Positions 39,809 through 48,581 of a DNA stretch of 64,000 bases are shown here, piece after piece. Made by a program: the position numbers and the translations under genes. The notes under the pieces are model-generated. The model ran no database searches. It was not told where the DNA came from and worked only from the letters and a program-made list of their open reading frames with translations. Each line of letters starts with the position of its first letter. Position 1 is the stretch's first letter. The DNA is from Marinospirillum celere (GTDB lineage Bacteria; Pseudomonadota; Gammaproteobacteria; Pseudomonadales; Halomonadaceae): contig NZ_FOLH01000002.1 of the NCBI RefSeq assembly GCF_900112235.1, positions 124,001-188,000 of the forward strand, written 5' to 3'.

Positions 39809-40492
39809 ATGTTAATTCGTAACCCTAAAGCTGAAGCGCAGCAAAAAACAGCAGCGACAACCGAAGAGTTGGTTCAGCAACTCGCTGAGCAGCTGCAAGA
39901 AGGTAGTGCTGAAGACTGCATCCACCTCTTGTCTTCTAACCCGAGTCTGCCCGCTGATCTGCGCAAAAGCATGCTGAAGCGAATGGTTGCCGAAAGCGAT
40001 GTTCGTTTACAGCAGGTGTTTATGAATCACCTTTTGCCGGGGCTGACAGCAAAAGAGTTACATCTGTTGCTCGACCAACTGAATAACGATGATGCCGGCC
40101 TGCGCAGTCAAATTATTGATGGGCTGAGCCAGGTGAGTGAGGATCAACAGCGGGAATTACTCTTTCCTGAGTTGAAAAAACGCTTGGAAGAAGGGGACAG
40201 GGATACCCGCATTTTAACCCTTAACCTGATTACCTGGCTGGAAAACCCTAAATTCTTACCAGTGGTACTCAAGCTGCTCAGCCAGGAAGAAGATATCAAT
40301 GTTTGTATGACAGCTCTGGATGCTCTGCCATCGCTGAAGGCCGATCCTGAGCTACCTTTGCTTGATGAAATTGCAGAAAAATTCAGTGATGAGCCCTACG
40401 CCAGCTTTGCCCTTGCCAATATTCGCAAGGAACTGGCTGCTCAGAAAAATCAGGATGCATCCGGCAAGGAGTTCCTGAGTGGAAATAACTAA
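39809..40492 (+). CDS. Helical (HEAT-like) protein of unknown function between cheB and cheR
   Basis: A 227-residue, almost wholly helical protein. The C-terminal half has repeated helix pairs of the kind KRLEEGDRDTRILTLNLI and VLKLLSQEEDINVCMTAL, reminiscent of HEAT repeats, which mediate protein contacts. No enzyme motif is seen. The start is ATG 39809, with AAGG directly upstream; longer frames run back into cheB. It overlaps cheR by 14 bases. Its place between the two adaptation enzymes suggests an adaptor for CheB, CheR or the receptor; that is inference. Confidence 0.6.
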   Translation: MLIRNPKAEAQQKTAATTEELVQQLAEQLQEGSAEDCIHLLSSNPSLPADLRKSMLKRMVAESDVRLQQVFMNHLLPGLTAKELHLLLDQLNNDDAGLRSQIIDGLSQVSEDQQRELLFPELKKRLEEGDRDTRILTLNLITWLENPKFLPVVLKLLSQEEDINVCMTALDALPSLKADPELPLLDEIAEKFSDEPYASFALANIRKELAAQKNQDASGKEFLSGNN

Positions 40493-41306
40493 AGAGGATT
40501 TTCTGAGGTTTCGTGATTACTTTTATCGCAAAACCGGCATCTATTTTGAAGAAAGTAAACGCTACTTCGTTGATAAACGGCTCGAAGAACGGGCCAAAAT
40601 CAAGGGGTGCGCAGACTTTCGTAGTTATTTCAACCTGTTGAGATTTGATCGCACCGACGAGTTACAGGCGGTCATTAATCTGATGACAGTGAACGAAACC
40701 TACTTTTTTAGAGAGTCCTATCAGTTGGACTGCCTAGTCAACAGCATGATGAATGAAGTGGCCTGGCAAAAACGTCCGGGTCAGCGCATACGTATTTGGT
40801 CTTTGCCTTGCTCCACAGGAGAAGAGCCTTACTCCATCGCCTTGAGTTTATTGGAACGTTGGAAAGGCCTGGCGGACTGGGACGTAGAAATTCTGGCTTC
40901 GGATATCGATACTCAGGTTTTAAACCGGTCACGCGAGGGTATTTATGACAAGCGATCCTTGCAACATGTCCCGGAACAGTGGCTTAAAAAATATTTTCGC
41001 CCGGTAGCTGGCGGTTCTTCTTCACGCTATCAACTGATTGAAGATATACGCGAAAGTGTTGGCTTTTCAAGAGTCAACCTTTATTCAGCTTCAGAAGTGG
41101 CTGCTTTGGGCAAGATGGATGTTGTTTTTTGTCGCAACCTATTGATTTATTTTGATGATTTATCCAGGCGTCAAGCTGCAGAAAGACTTTTTGATGCCCT
41201 CAATCCAGGCGGCTTTATTTGTCTGGGGCATTCTGAATCCATGAGCCGCATTTCGCCCCTTTTCAAGGTACGCAAGTTTCCTGATGCCCTGGTGTATCAG
41301 AAGTAG
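40479..41306 (+). CDS. cheR: Chemoreceptor glutamate methyltransferase CheR
   Basis: SAM-dependent methyltransferase of 275 residues that adds methyl groups to receptor glutamates. The N-terminal all-helical domain precedes the SAM-binding core with WSLPCSTGEEPYSIA and ILASDIDTQVL, then VFCRNLLIYFD and GFICLGHSES. It starts with GTG 40479, with AAGGAG 6 bases before, inside the end of the preceding gene. No TPR domain is attached. Confidence 0.94.
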   Translation: MEITKEDFLRFRDYFYRKTGIYFEESKRYFVDKRLEERAKIKGCADFRSYFNLLRFDRTDELQAVINLMTVNETYFFRESYQLDCLVNSMMNEVAWQKRPGQRIRIWSLPCSTGEEPYSIALSLLERWKGLADWDVEILASDIDTQVLNRSREGIYDKRSLQHVPEQWLKKYFRPVAGGSSSRYQLIEDIRESVGFSRVNLYSASEVAALGKMDVVFCRNLLIYFDDLSRRQAAERLFDALNPGGFICLGHSESMSRISPLFKVRKFPDALVYQK

Positions 41307-41328
41307 CCAGAGCCAAGAGGAGTCAAGT

Positions 41329-41718
41329 ATGAAAATTTTGGTCGTTGATGATGCTCAGACCGTAAGAGGCTACCACCGACAACTGCTGGAGCAAGCAGGT
41401 TTTGAAGTCGATGAAGCAGCCAATGGCCTGGAAGCCGTTGAAAAGGTGTTTCAAAAACCTAAAGACTATCTAGCTCTACTGGTTGATATCAACATGCCTC
41501 AGATGGATGGCTATACCCTGGTTCGTGAAGTGAGAAGCAACCCTGAAACCCAGGCCATGATTATGATTATGATTTCTACCGAATCGGAAATACACGACCG
41601 GGAAATGGCCTACAAAGCGGGTGCCAATGGCTATCTTGTTAAGCCGGTCAAAGGTGATTTGTTGGCTCGTCAGCTCAAGCTGGTGACTGGGCGTACTGAG
41701 GAGGCTAACCATGGATGA
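41329..41718 (+). CDS. Single-domain response regulator (CheY-like)
   Basis: A 129-residue stand-alone receiver with Asp7-Asp8, phospho-acceptor Asp53 (VDINMPQMDG), Thr/Ser switch region (MISTES) and Lys (YLVKPV). It is probably a direct target of the CheA encoded next, which it overlaps by 8 bases. AAGAGGAG before ATG 41329 decides the start over upstream in-frame codons. It lacks features that would show binding to the flagellar motor. Confidence 0.9.
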   Translation: MKILVVDDAQTVRGYHRQLLEQAGFEVDEAANGLEAVEKVFQKPKDYLALLVDINMPQMDGYTLVREVRSNPETQAMIMIMISTESEIHDREMAYKAGANGYLVKPVKGDLLARQLKLVTGRTEEANHG

Positions 41719-44512
41719 TTTGCTCAAGTTTTTTGTTGAAGAAGCCAATGAGCTGGTACAAAAAGCCGGGCAGGCGCTTTTGGTTCTGGAAAAAAATCCT
41801 GAAGATCCTGATGCCTTGACAGAAGTTTTTCGCCAGGTACATACCCTGAAAGGCTCGGGTGGAGTACTGGAGCTGCATGCTTTGGTTAAGGTGGTACATG
41901 TTGCCGAAGAACTGCTGGAAATAGCCAAAGAAGGTGAAACCCGGCTGGATGCTGGCAGTATTGATATTCTGCTGGAAGCCATGGACCAGATCAGTGCCTG
42001 GGTGGATGCTTTGGATACTCAGGGTACTTTGCCAGGAGATGCTGACCAAAAGGCTGATCAACTAGCGGGTGAACTGAGCCAAGTGCTTGCAGCTCACAAG
42101 GGCAGCCCAGTGGAGGCAACAGCGACCAGCCAGGAAACAACGGAAGCAACCCAGCCTGAAGAAGAACCTGCAGCAGCCACGGGTGAGGGCATCAACTGGG
42201 GTGTGTTTGAAGATCCTGTTGAAGATAGAGTTGCCCCCCAGTGGCTGGTTAATCTGGATGAAGCAGCCAGGCTGGAAGCTTTTCGTTTGGCTCAGGCCGG
42301 CGAAACCCTTTGGGTGTTGACCTATACACCGGATGAAGGTTGTTTTTATCAGGGCGATGATCCACTGCTTAATTTACGTCAGGCTCCCGGTCTGCTCGGT
42401 TTGGCGTTAACCCAATGGCCTGCAACGACAGAACCTGAATCAGCGGATGTTTATCAATGCGAACTTCAGTTGGGCGCTTTGATTCAAACCAGTGAAGCAG
42501 AAGTCGCCGAGCATTTTCAGTATATTCCTGAGCAAATTGATTATCAGCCGCTGGTCAAGGAAGAGCTTATTCAGCCACAGGGTGAGCCCTTGGGCATGGA
42601 ATTAGACTCAGCCATGCTGGAGGATATGCGCCACTTCTGGGAAAACCGCCAGCAGGATCAGCTGCTTGAGCGCCTGGATATTCAACTGGAACTACTCAAC
42701 CCGACAAGTCGGGAAGCCAGCTTGCTGCGTTGGCTTAAAGAAATTGTTCAACTGACGCCAGATGATGCCCTGATTTTTGAAACCCTGGTTGAGGCTTTGG
42801 AAAATCCCGATGACCTCCTGGTCGACAATCAAATTGACTGGTCTTCACGCTTGGCTGTCTTTACACCACAACCCCTTGAAGCTTCAACTCAGCCTGCTTT
42901 TCAAGAGCACTCAATTCCAGAGCAAGAAGCTGAATCTGAGTCTGAAACTGCTTCAGAAGTAGCCAACCAACCTCCGTCTATTGAGTCTGCACCTGTTCTT
43001 CAGCTCACTGAAGGCAGTTTGGAAACCCAACTGATCGAAGAGCAGCTACGCTTGCTGGCTAGCTGCCAGGAAGCCCAGCTACAGGCTGGCGCCCTGGCTT
43101 CGGTCAGGCACTTGTTGGCTAATCTGGCTCAAGCCTGCCAAGCCAGTCTGCCTCCTGCGGTTGTAGAAGCCAAAGACACCCAGGCAATGCAGCAGGCGCT
43201 GAAAGCCTGGGTTATTCAGGATGAAGCTCCAGCTGCGCAGCCTCAAGAAAGGGTGACTGATCAGCCCAAAACAACAGTCCCAACTCCTGCCAAATCAGCT
43301 ACTGCGCCTGCATCGTCAGCACGTGACAGTAAAGCAGCAGCCCCCATGATACGTTCCTATAAGGTTGATCATGAGCAGGTCGAGCAACTGGGTGATCTGG
43401 TTGGTGAGCTGGTGGTTGCCAAGAATACCCTGCCTTTTTTGGCGCAGCGGGCAGAACAGATTTATGGTCAGCGCCGCATTGCCCGGGAAATTCGTGAACA
43501 GTTCAATGTTATTAACCGGATTACCCGCGCCCTGCAAGATGCCATGATGCAGGTACAAATGCTGCCTGTTTCTCATGTCTTCCAGCGTTTTCCTCGGTTG
43601 GTTAGGGACTTGTCCCGCAAACTGGGCAAACCTCTGGAGCTGGAGGTCAAGGGTGAGGATACTGAAGCGGAAAAGCATGTTATTGAAAACCTGTCAGATC
43701 CCTTGATTCACCTGATGCGCAATAGTATTGATCATGGCATCGAAATGCCTGAAGAGCGTGCTGCTGCGGGTAAGCCGGAAACCGGTAAGATTTGGTTGTC
43801 AGCCTGGCAGGAAAATGAATGGGTGGTGATTGAAGTGGCCGATGATGGTAAGGGGATCGACCCCGAAGCCATGCGCCTCAAAGCCTACGAGAAAGGCCTG
43901 GTTGATGAGCGCCGAATCAAAGAAATGACGGATCAGGAAGCTCAGGAATTAATTTTTGCGGCTGGGTTTTCAACCAAAGATGAGGCCACCGATCTTTCTG
44001 GTCGTGGTATAGGCATGGACGTGGTTCGAACCACGATTGAAAAGGCCGGAGGGCGTCTGGAACTGGATAGCCGCCTGGGTGAAGGAACTCGAACCCGAAT
44101 GAAACTGCCTCTGTCCATGTCGATTAGTCAGGTGATGCAGATCTGGATTGATGGCCAGCGCTATGGTGTGCCCATGGATCAGGTCGCTGAAACGGTTCGC
44201 CTGCCCAAGGATCGCTTGCACCAGTTCAAAGACCGGGAAACGGTGATGCTCCGTGAACAGGTGTTGCCTGTCTGTCGTTCACGCCAACTGCTGGCATTGG
44301 AAGAACCTGAAGACCAGCAGCAGGTTGCTCTGTTGATTGTGCGTCTGCGCGGTGAGCTGGTGGCTTTGATGGTGGATGATTTTAGTGAAGGTGTGGAAGT
44401 AATTCTCAAGCCTATGGAAGGCGCTTTGGAAAGCCTGGGTGTCTATCAGGGGACAGCGCTCCTCGGTGATGGCAGTGTTCTTTTGGTTCTGGATCTTCCC
44501 AACCTGCTTTAG
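41711..44512 (+). CDS. cheA: Chemotaxis histidine kinase CheA with long central insert
   Basis: A 933-residue kinase. P1 phosphotransfer domain at the N-terminus with His44 (VHTLKGSG). About 430 residues then separate it from the dimerisation domain (from about 545). The ATPase domain follows (HLMRNSIDHGIEMPEE near residue 670, ADDGKGID, GRGIGMDVV), and a C-terminal CheW-like domain ends it. No classical CheY-binding P2 is recognised; instead the insert has a segment (LTYTPDEGCFYQGDDPLLNL) like the accessory domain of some non-flagellar CheA proteins, plus acidic helical stretches. It has no fused receiver. It is the core kinase of this array. Confidence 0.93.
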   Translation: MDDLLKFFVEEANELVQKAGQALLVLEKNPEDPDALTEVFRQVHTLKGSGGVLELHALVKVVHVAEELLEIAKEGETRLDAGSIDILLEAMDQISAWVDALDTQGTLPGDADQKADQLAGELSQVLAAHKGSPVEATATSQETTEATQPEEEPAAATGEGINWGVFEDPVEDRVAPQWLVNLDEAARLEAFRLAQAGETLWVLTYTPDEGCFYQGDDPLLNLRQAPGLLGLALTQWPATTEPESADVYQCELQLGALIQTSEAEVAEHFQYIPEQIDYQPLVKEELIQPQGEPLGMELDSAMLEDMRHFWENRQQDQLLERLDIQLELLNPTSREASLLRWLKEIVQLTPDDALIFETLVEALENPDDLLVDNQIDWSSRLAVFTPQPLEASTQPAFQEHSIPEQEAESESETASEVANQPPSIESAPVLQLTEGSLETQLIEEQLRLLASCQEAQLQAGALASVRHLLANLAQACQASLPPAVVEAKDTQAMQQALKAWVIQDEAPAAQPQERVTDQPKTTVPTPAKSATAPASSARDSKAAAPMIRSYKVDHEQVEQLGDLVGELVVAKNTLPFLAQRAEQIYGQRRIAREIREQFNVINRITRALQDAMMQVQMLPVSHVFQRFPRLVRDLSRKLGKPLELEVKGEDTEAEKHVIENLSDPLIHLMRNSIDHGIEMPEERAAAGKPETGKIWLSAWQENEWVVIEVADDGKGIDPEAMRLKAYEKGLVDERRIKEMTDQEAQELIFAAGFSTKDEATDLSGRGIGMDVVRTTIEKAGGRLELDSRLGEGTRTRMKLPLSMSISQVMQIWIDGQRYGVPMDQVAETVRLPKDRLHQFKDRETVMLREQVLPVCRSRQLLALEEPEDQQQVALLIVRLRGELVALMVDDFSEGVEVILKPMEGALESLGVYQGTALLGDGSVLLVLDLPNLL

Positions 44513-44526
44513 GAGGCTGATTGACT

Positions 44527-44787
44527 ATGAGTTATACACTTGAAAGTAACTGCCTGAAGCTGGAAGCCATCTGCGGCGTTGAAGAGGCAGAGGAAATACA
44601 CGAGAAGCTCTTGGAAGACCCCGAGCTCCACCTGGATCTCAGTGCTTGTGAGCATTTGCATGCGGCCGTATTTCAAGCCTTGTTACGCCAGCCAAGACCG
44701 ATTAAACGGGCAGCAACAGATTCTTTTATTAAACGTTGGCTACAACCGCAACTGGAAAAAGCCCTCGCTGAAGCGAATAGGGATTGA
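44527..44787 (+). CDS. Small STAS-like protein
   Basis: An 86-residue protein whose centre (LHLDLSACEHLHAAVFQALL) follows the pattern of STAS or anti-sigma antagonist domains, where a short acidic strand leads into a helix. The usual phospho-serine is not evident. Proteins of this kind occur beside CheA in some non-flagellar chemosensory loci. The ATG at 44527 is chosen with GAGG 10 bases before; a TTG at 44521 is closer to that site. It is followed after 3 bases by the ParA gene. Confidence 0.55.
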   Translation: MSYTLESNCLKLEAICGVEEAEEIHEKLLEDPELHLDLSACEHLHAAVFQALLRQPRPIKRAATDSFIKRWLQPQLEKALAEANRD

Positions 44788-44790
44788 TGG

Positions 44791-45552
44791 ATGCTTGAGC
44801 AACTTGCCTATCCGGTACTGGCCATCAGCAATCGCAAGGGTGGCACCGGTAAAACGACAACGGCAGTTAACCTGGCTGTTGAATTTGCAGCGCGTCAGTT
44901 TCGCGTGCTTCTGGTGGATACTGATTCCCAGGGTCACTGTGCCTTAGGGTTGGGTATACGCTGGCGTTCAGGAATGCCGAGTGTCCATGATCTTTTTAAG
45001 GATCAGCCCCCGGAATGGTCAGAATGCGTTTTGAAAACTCAGGTGCCAGGCCTGGATCTGATTCCAGCCAATACCCGTTTTGAAGGTCTCTGGGGCAGTG
45101 AAGACACAGGCATTCTGAAACGATCTCTAGAGGAAGCGCGTAGCTACTATGATTTGATTCTGCTGGATACGCCGCCTTCAGTAGATCTGGTACTCATTAA
45201 CGCCCTGACTGCGGCCAGTGGCGTACTGATTCCAGCGGTTCCGCATCATCTGGGGGCTGAAGGTGTCCGTCAATTGACACAGTTGTTTTATCGGGTCGCC
45301 AGCCGGGATAATCCAGGACTCAAACTTTTAGGTATCGTCCCTGTGATGGCTGACCCCCAGGTGCCCGGACACCAGGCTGTGGTACGTGAACTCCAGCAGG
45401 CCTTTGGGCCGGGCCGCATGCTCAGAGGCATTCGACGAGATCAGCGTTTGGCTGAAGCTTTTGCAGCCGGGCAGGCAATTAGAGACTATGCTCCTCGTTC
45501 ACGGGGTGCGATGGATTATTTTCTGCTAACTGAGCAGCTTTTAAAAATTTAA
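44791..45552 (+). CDS. ParA-family ATPase linked to the chemosensory genes
   Basis: A 253-residue deviant Walker ATPase: KGGTGKTT (about 17-24) with the signature first lysine, then VDTDSQGH and LLDTPPS. It is the size of Soj/PpfA-type proteins. No ParB gene or parS-like repeats adjoin it, so plasmid or chromosome partition is unlikely. ParA homologues inside chemotaxis loci position or segregate receptor arrays (PpfA in Rhodobacter, ParC in Vibrio); this is the probable role here, in keeping with the cytoplasmic receptor encoded upstream. Confidence 0.85.
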   Translation: MLEQLAYPVLAISNRKGGTGKTTTAVNLAVEFAARQFRVLLVDTDSQGHCALGLGIRWRSGMPSVHDLFKDQPPEWSECVLKTQVPGLDLIPANTRFEGLWGSEDTGILKRSLEEARSYYDLILLDTPPSVDLVLINALTAASGVLIPAVPHHLGAEGVRQLTQLFYRVASRDNPGLKLLGIVPVMADPQVPGHQAVVRELQQAFGPGRMLRGIRRDQRLAEAFAAGQAIRDYAPRSRGAMDYFLLTEQLLKI

Positions 45553-45584
45553 GTGGTTTAATCTACCTTGTAAAGGAAAAGGCG

Positions 45585-45953
45585 ATGAAAACAGTACTGC
45601 TGGTTGATGATTCACCAACAATTCTGATGAGTGTTAAGGGCGTGTTGCAGCGTAATGGCTTAAACGTGGAAACCGCGAAAACAGGTGAAGAAGCCCTGGA
45701 TAAGATCAAGGGTGGGGTCAAACCCGATTTGATGATTACCGATTTGAATATGCCGGGAATCAATGGCATCGAATTGATTCAAAAAGCCCGTCAAGGCGGT
45801 TTAAAATTCACCCCCATGCTGGTCTTGACCACTGAGTCTCAAGAATCCAAACGTCAGGAGGCTCGGGCAGCGGGAGCAACAGGTTGGCTGGTCAAACCCG
45901 TGCAAGGTGATCAGTTGATGCAAGTGATCAAGAAGGTTTTACCCGGTGCCTGA
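45585..45953 (+). CDS. Single-domain response regulator (second CheY-like)
   Basis: A 122-residue receiver with Asp8-Asp9 (LLVDDSPT), acceptor in [12 protein letters not shown], Thr (VLTTES) and Lys (WLVKPV). It has no output domain. Together with the earlier CheY it gives CheA at least two possible targets, one of which may act as a phosphate sink. AAAGGAAAAGG precedes the ATG. Confidence 0.9.
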   Translation: MKTVLLVDDSPTILMSVKGVLQRNGLNVETAKTGEEALDKIKGGVKPDLMITDLNMPGINGIELIQKARQGGLKFTPMLVLTTESQESKRQEARAAGATGWLVKPVQGDQLMQVIKKVLPGA

Positions 45954-45988
45954 AGTTTGTTTTTACCCTATTGCTCAAGGATCTAACC

Positions 45989-47290
45989 ATGGCCAGTGAA
46001 GAACGCCCTCTACCCAAGCGCGCTCGGCTCTTACAGAGCCGTCTACTCAGGCGTATTGGCTTTTTATTGGTGATGACCTGGTTGCTGGTCTTTCTGACTC
46101 AGGACTATGTAGATCAGTTAACGGTTTACTTGGGACTTAAAACCTCCTTTGTTCAGGCGACACTCAATACCCTGCTGGTCTTGTCTGTTTTGGCACTTCA
46201 GGCGGTATGGTCTTATTTTCGTGAAGGTGATTTGACGGCTGGGGCCAGCAATATGGTGCGCTACTTCAGTGACCAGTTGAAGGACTACCTGAAAGCCCTC
46301 AGGCATGCCGAAAAGGCTTTTGATGAGCGTCAACCCTTGTATGGGGTGCTTTCCGGACACTTACAACGTGTAAATGGACACACCGAGGGAGCGGTTACCG
46401 AACTGATGACTCATCTGGATTCAATGGATCAGGAGGTCAGTAACTTTGTTAATTTGGTTGGTCAGCGCAGTGAAGAAACAGAAAGCCTTGCCGAAGACTC
46501 TAAACAAAAGGCAGCAGCCAATCAAAAGGCTCTCGAAGACGTCAGCTCCTTGATACGCCAGCAAAATCGCCAGATGGAAAATAACCGCGAGAAAGTATTG
46601 GCGGTATTGGAGCGCTCCAAATCTTTGGAAGACAGCATCGAATTGATCAAAAATGTCTCTTCCCAAACCAATCTTTTGGCACTGAATGCCAGTATCGAAG
46701 CAGCACGGGCCGGTGAGCATGGTCGTGGTTTTGCCGTGGTTGCCGATGAAGTCAGAGACCTGTCCAAGCAATCTGAGAAAGCAGCCGAAAAAATCAGTGG
46801 TGAAATCCTGCAGATGGTCGAAACCATCCAGGAGCAGTTTCGTGAAGAATTGGATGAAGGTCTTCAGGATGAAGAGCAACAGATGCTGGATAAAATTGCC
46901 GGGCAGTTGGAGCACCTGGGCTCAGGCTATTTACAGCTGATCGATCAGCACGGTCAGTTGGTTGGAGAGATGTTCAATGTTAGTGAGCGCTTTAAAGATC
47001 TGGTGATTAAAGCCCTGTCTGCAATCCAATTTCAGGATGTCTCACGGCAACAAATCGAACAGGTCATTCATGGTCTGGAATGCCTGTTGAAAAGTGATAT
47101 GGCAATGCTTGATCTCCTGGAAAATCCTGCTCAGCTGCCTAAAAAAGAATTGCATATTGATTTGGATGAGTATGAAAAAGGCTATGTGATGCAGGACCAG
47201 CGGCAGACTCATAAGGCCGCTGTTGGCAAAGAAGCTGAAGAAGCTAAGCAGAACCAAAAAGCGCCAACTCCTGATATAGAGCTTTTCTAA
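45989..47290 (+). CDS. Membrane receptor-like protein with CheZ-like DxxxQ motif
   Basis: About 433 residues. Two membrane helices near the N-terminus (about 23-40 and 57-76) leave only a short periplasmic loop, so there is no sensor domain. The cytoplasmic part has a receptor signalling tip ([20 protein letters not shown]) at about 220-245. After it comes a helical region containing [15 protein letters not shown], in which Asp350 and Gln354 have the D-x3-Q spacing of the CheZ active site. It may therefore combine a receptor scaffold with phosphatase activity on the nearby receivers; no separate cheZ is seen. The start is ATG 45989 with AAGGAT upstream. Confidence 0.75.
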   Translation: MASEERPLPKRARLLQSRLLRRIGFLLVMTWLLVFLTQDYVDQLTVYLGLKTSFVQATLNTLLVLSVLALQAVWSYFREGDLTAGASNMVRYFSDQLKDYLKALRHAEKAFDERQPLYGVLSGHLQRVNGHTEGAVTELMTHLDSMDQEVSNFVNLVGQRSEETESLAEDSKQKAAANQKALEDVSSLIRQQNRQMENNREKVLAVLERSKSLEDSIELIKNVSSQTNLLALNASIEAARAGEHGRGFAVVADEVRDLSKQSEKAAEKISGEILQMVETIQEQFREELDEGLQDEEQQMLDKIAGQLEHLGSGYLQLIDQHGQLVGEMFNVSERFKDLVIKALSAIQFQDVSRQQIEQVIHGLECLLKSDMAMLDLLENPAQLPKKELHIDLDEYEKGYVMQDQRQTHKAAVGKEAEEAKQNQKAPTPDIELF

Positions 47291-47291
47291 T

Positions 47292-48581
47292 ATGAGCCAG
47301 TTGCTGAAACAACCACTGCCCCTGAGGGTTTGGCTGGAGACGGAGAGAGATCAGCTTAATCAGCGGGTGGCTGATGCTCAGCAAAAAGGGCAAGAGCTGG
47401 CTGTGCGTTTGGAAATCACCAGTTCTGACCGAAGCAAGCCAGCTGGCCCTCATGATTTACTTAAGCATTTTATTGCTGCTGAAATCCGGATGCGCCAGCT
47501 TTTATTAAGCCATCCAGCACCCTTGATGATCACTGATGATGAAGGGCGCATGCTCTTGACCAATGTGGCGGCTAAAAAACTGCTGGCGGCCATGGGTTAT
47601 AACTTCAATAAAACCCAGCCGGTCTATCCGCTGCTGGAAGAAGCTTTTCCCGATTTTAAGCCGGATCAAGAGGTGTATTTGCAAGTTGATGAGGACTACT
47701 CGCCAACGGGTGAAGTTGTCCTTCTCGCCAAGGAAACTTCGATCAAATGGCAGGAAACCCCAGCAAGAATTCTGTTGTTTCACGATATTAGCGTAGAAAG
47801 CCAAGCCAGACACAAGCTGGAAAATGCAATCAGCAGCCTGGAAGAAATTAATCGAATGAAATCGGAGTTCATGTCCATGGCCACCCATGAATTCCGCACC
47901 CCTTTGGCAAGTATCTATTCCAGCTTGCAGCTAATGGATCAATACTGCCAAAAGCTGGCTCAAGAAACAGAAAGCAAGTGGTTGGATAAACTATTAAGGC
48001 ATGTCAAACGCTCGGAAGAAGCTATTCAGCACCTGGATGGACTGGTTCAAGAAATGTTGGTGCTTGAGAAAAGTCAGGCAGGGCGAACACGCTTTGACCC
48101 CTACCCGGTTAGTGTTGGCAAACTGGTTGAAGAGGTTGTTGATAGTTTGACACCCCTGGCAGAAAAACTGGAACTGCCGATCAGCTATTCTTGTCAGTTG
48201 GAGGATCCTAGCAAAACCTACCCAGTAGATGCTCAGCTGATTCAACACATACTGACTAATTTGCTTTCCAATGCGTTGAAGTTTAGTACACCGGGGCAAG
48301 AGATCAGCATCCAGGTCAAAGAAGTGGATACCTGGCTGTGTCTGCAGATAGAAGATCAGGGTCGGGGAATTCCAGCGGAAGACCTGGATAGCCTGGGTGA
48401 ACCCTTCTTTAGGGCGGGTAATGTTGACAATGTACAGGGCACAGGGCTGGGCCTTTCCATCGTTAAGCGCTTTGTTGATTTGCATCAGGGGCGTTTGGAG
48501 ATAACCAGTCAACTGGGTCAAGGCAGCTGCTTCCGTGTTTGGCTACCCATCAATCTGCAATCCAAGGAAAATGAAATATGA
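47292..48581 (+). CDS. Soluble sensor histidine kinase with PAS-like domain
   Basis: A 429-residue kinase without membrane segments. A PAS-like region (about 65-165, SHPAPLMITDDEGRMLLTN) precedes HisKA with His199 (MATHEFRTPLAS) and HATPase ([26 protein letters not shown]). It starts one base after the receptor-like gene, and its end overlaps the receiver-ankyrin gene by 4 bases, so that receiver is its likely partner. Confidence 0.9.
   Translation: MSQLLKQPLPLRVWLETERDQLNQRVADAQQKGQELAVRLEITSSDRSKPAGPHDLLKHFIAAEIRMRQLLLSHPAPLMITDDEGRMLLTNVAAKKLLAAMGYNFNKTQPVYPLLEEAFPDFKPDQEVYLQVDEDYSPTGEVVLLAKETSIKWQETPARILLFHDISVESQARHKLENAISSLEEINRMKSEFMSMATHEFRTPLASIYSSLQLMDQYCQKLAQETESKWLDKLLRHVKRSEEAIQHLDGLVQEMLVLEKSQAGRTRFDPYPVSVGKLVEEVVDSLTPLAEKLELPISYSCQLEDPSKTYPVDAQLIQHILTNLLSNALKFSTPGQEISIQVKEVDTWLCLQIEDQGRGIPAEDLDSLGEPFFRAGNVDNVQGTGLGLSIVKRFVDLHQGRLEITSQLGQGSCFRVWLPINLQSKENEI

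Noticed and set aside
44791-45552. ParA as evidence of a plasmid or genomic island
   Set aside because: No ParB gene, parS repeats, integrase or composition change nearby; the gene sits inside a continuous chemosensory operon.
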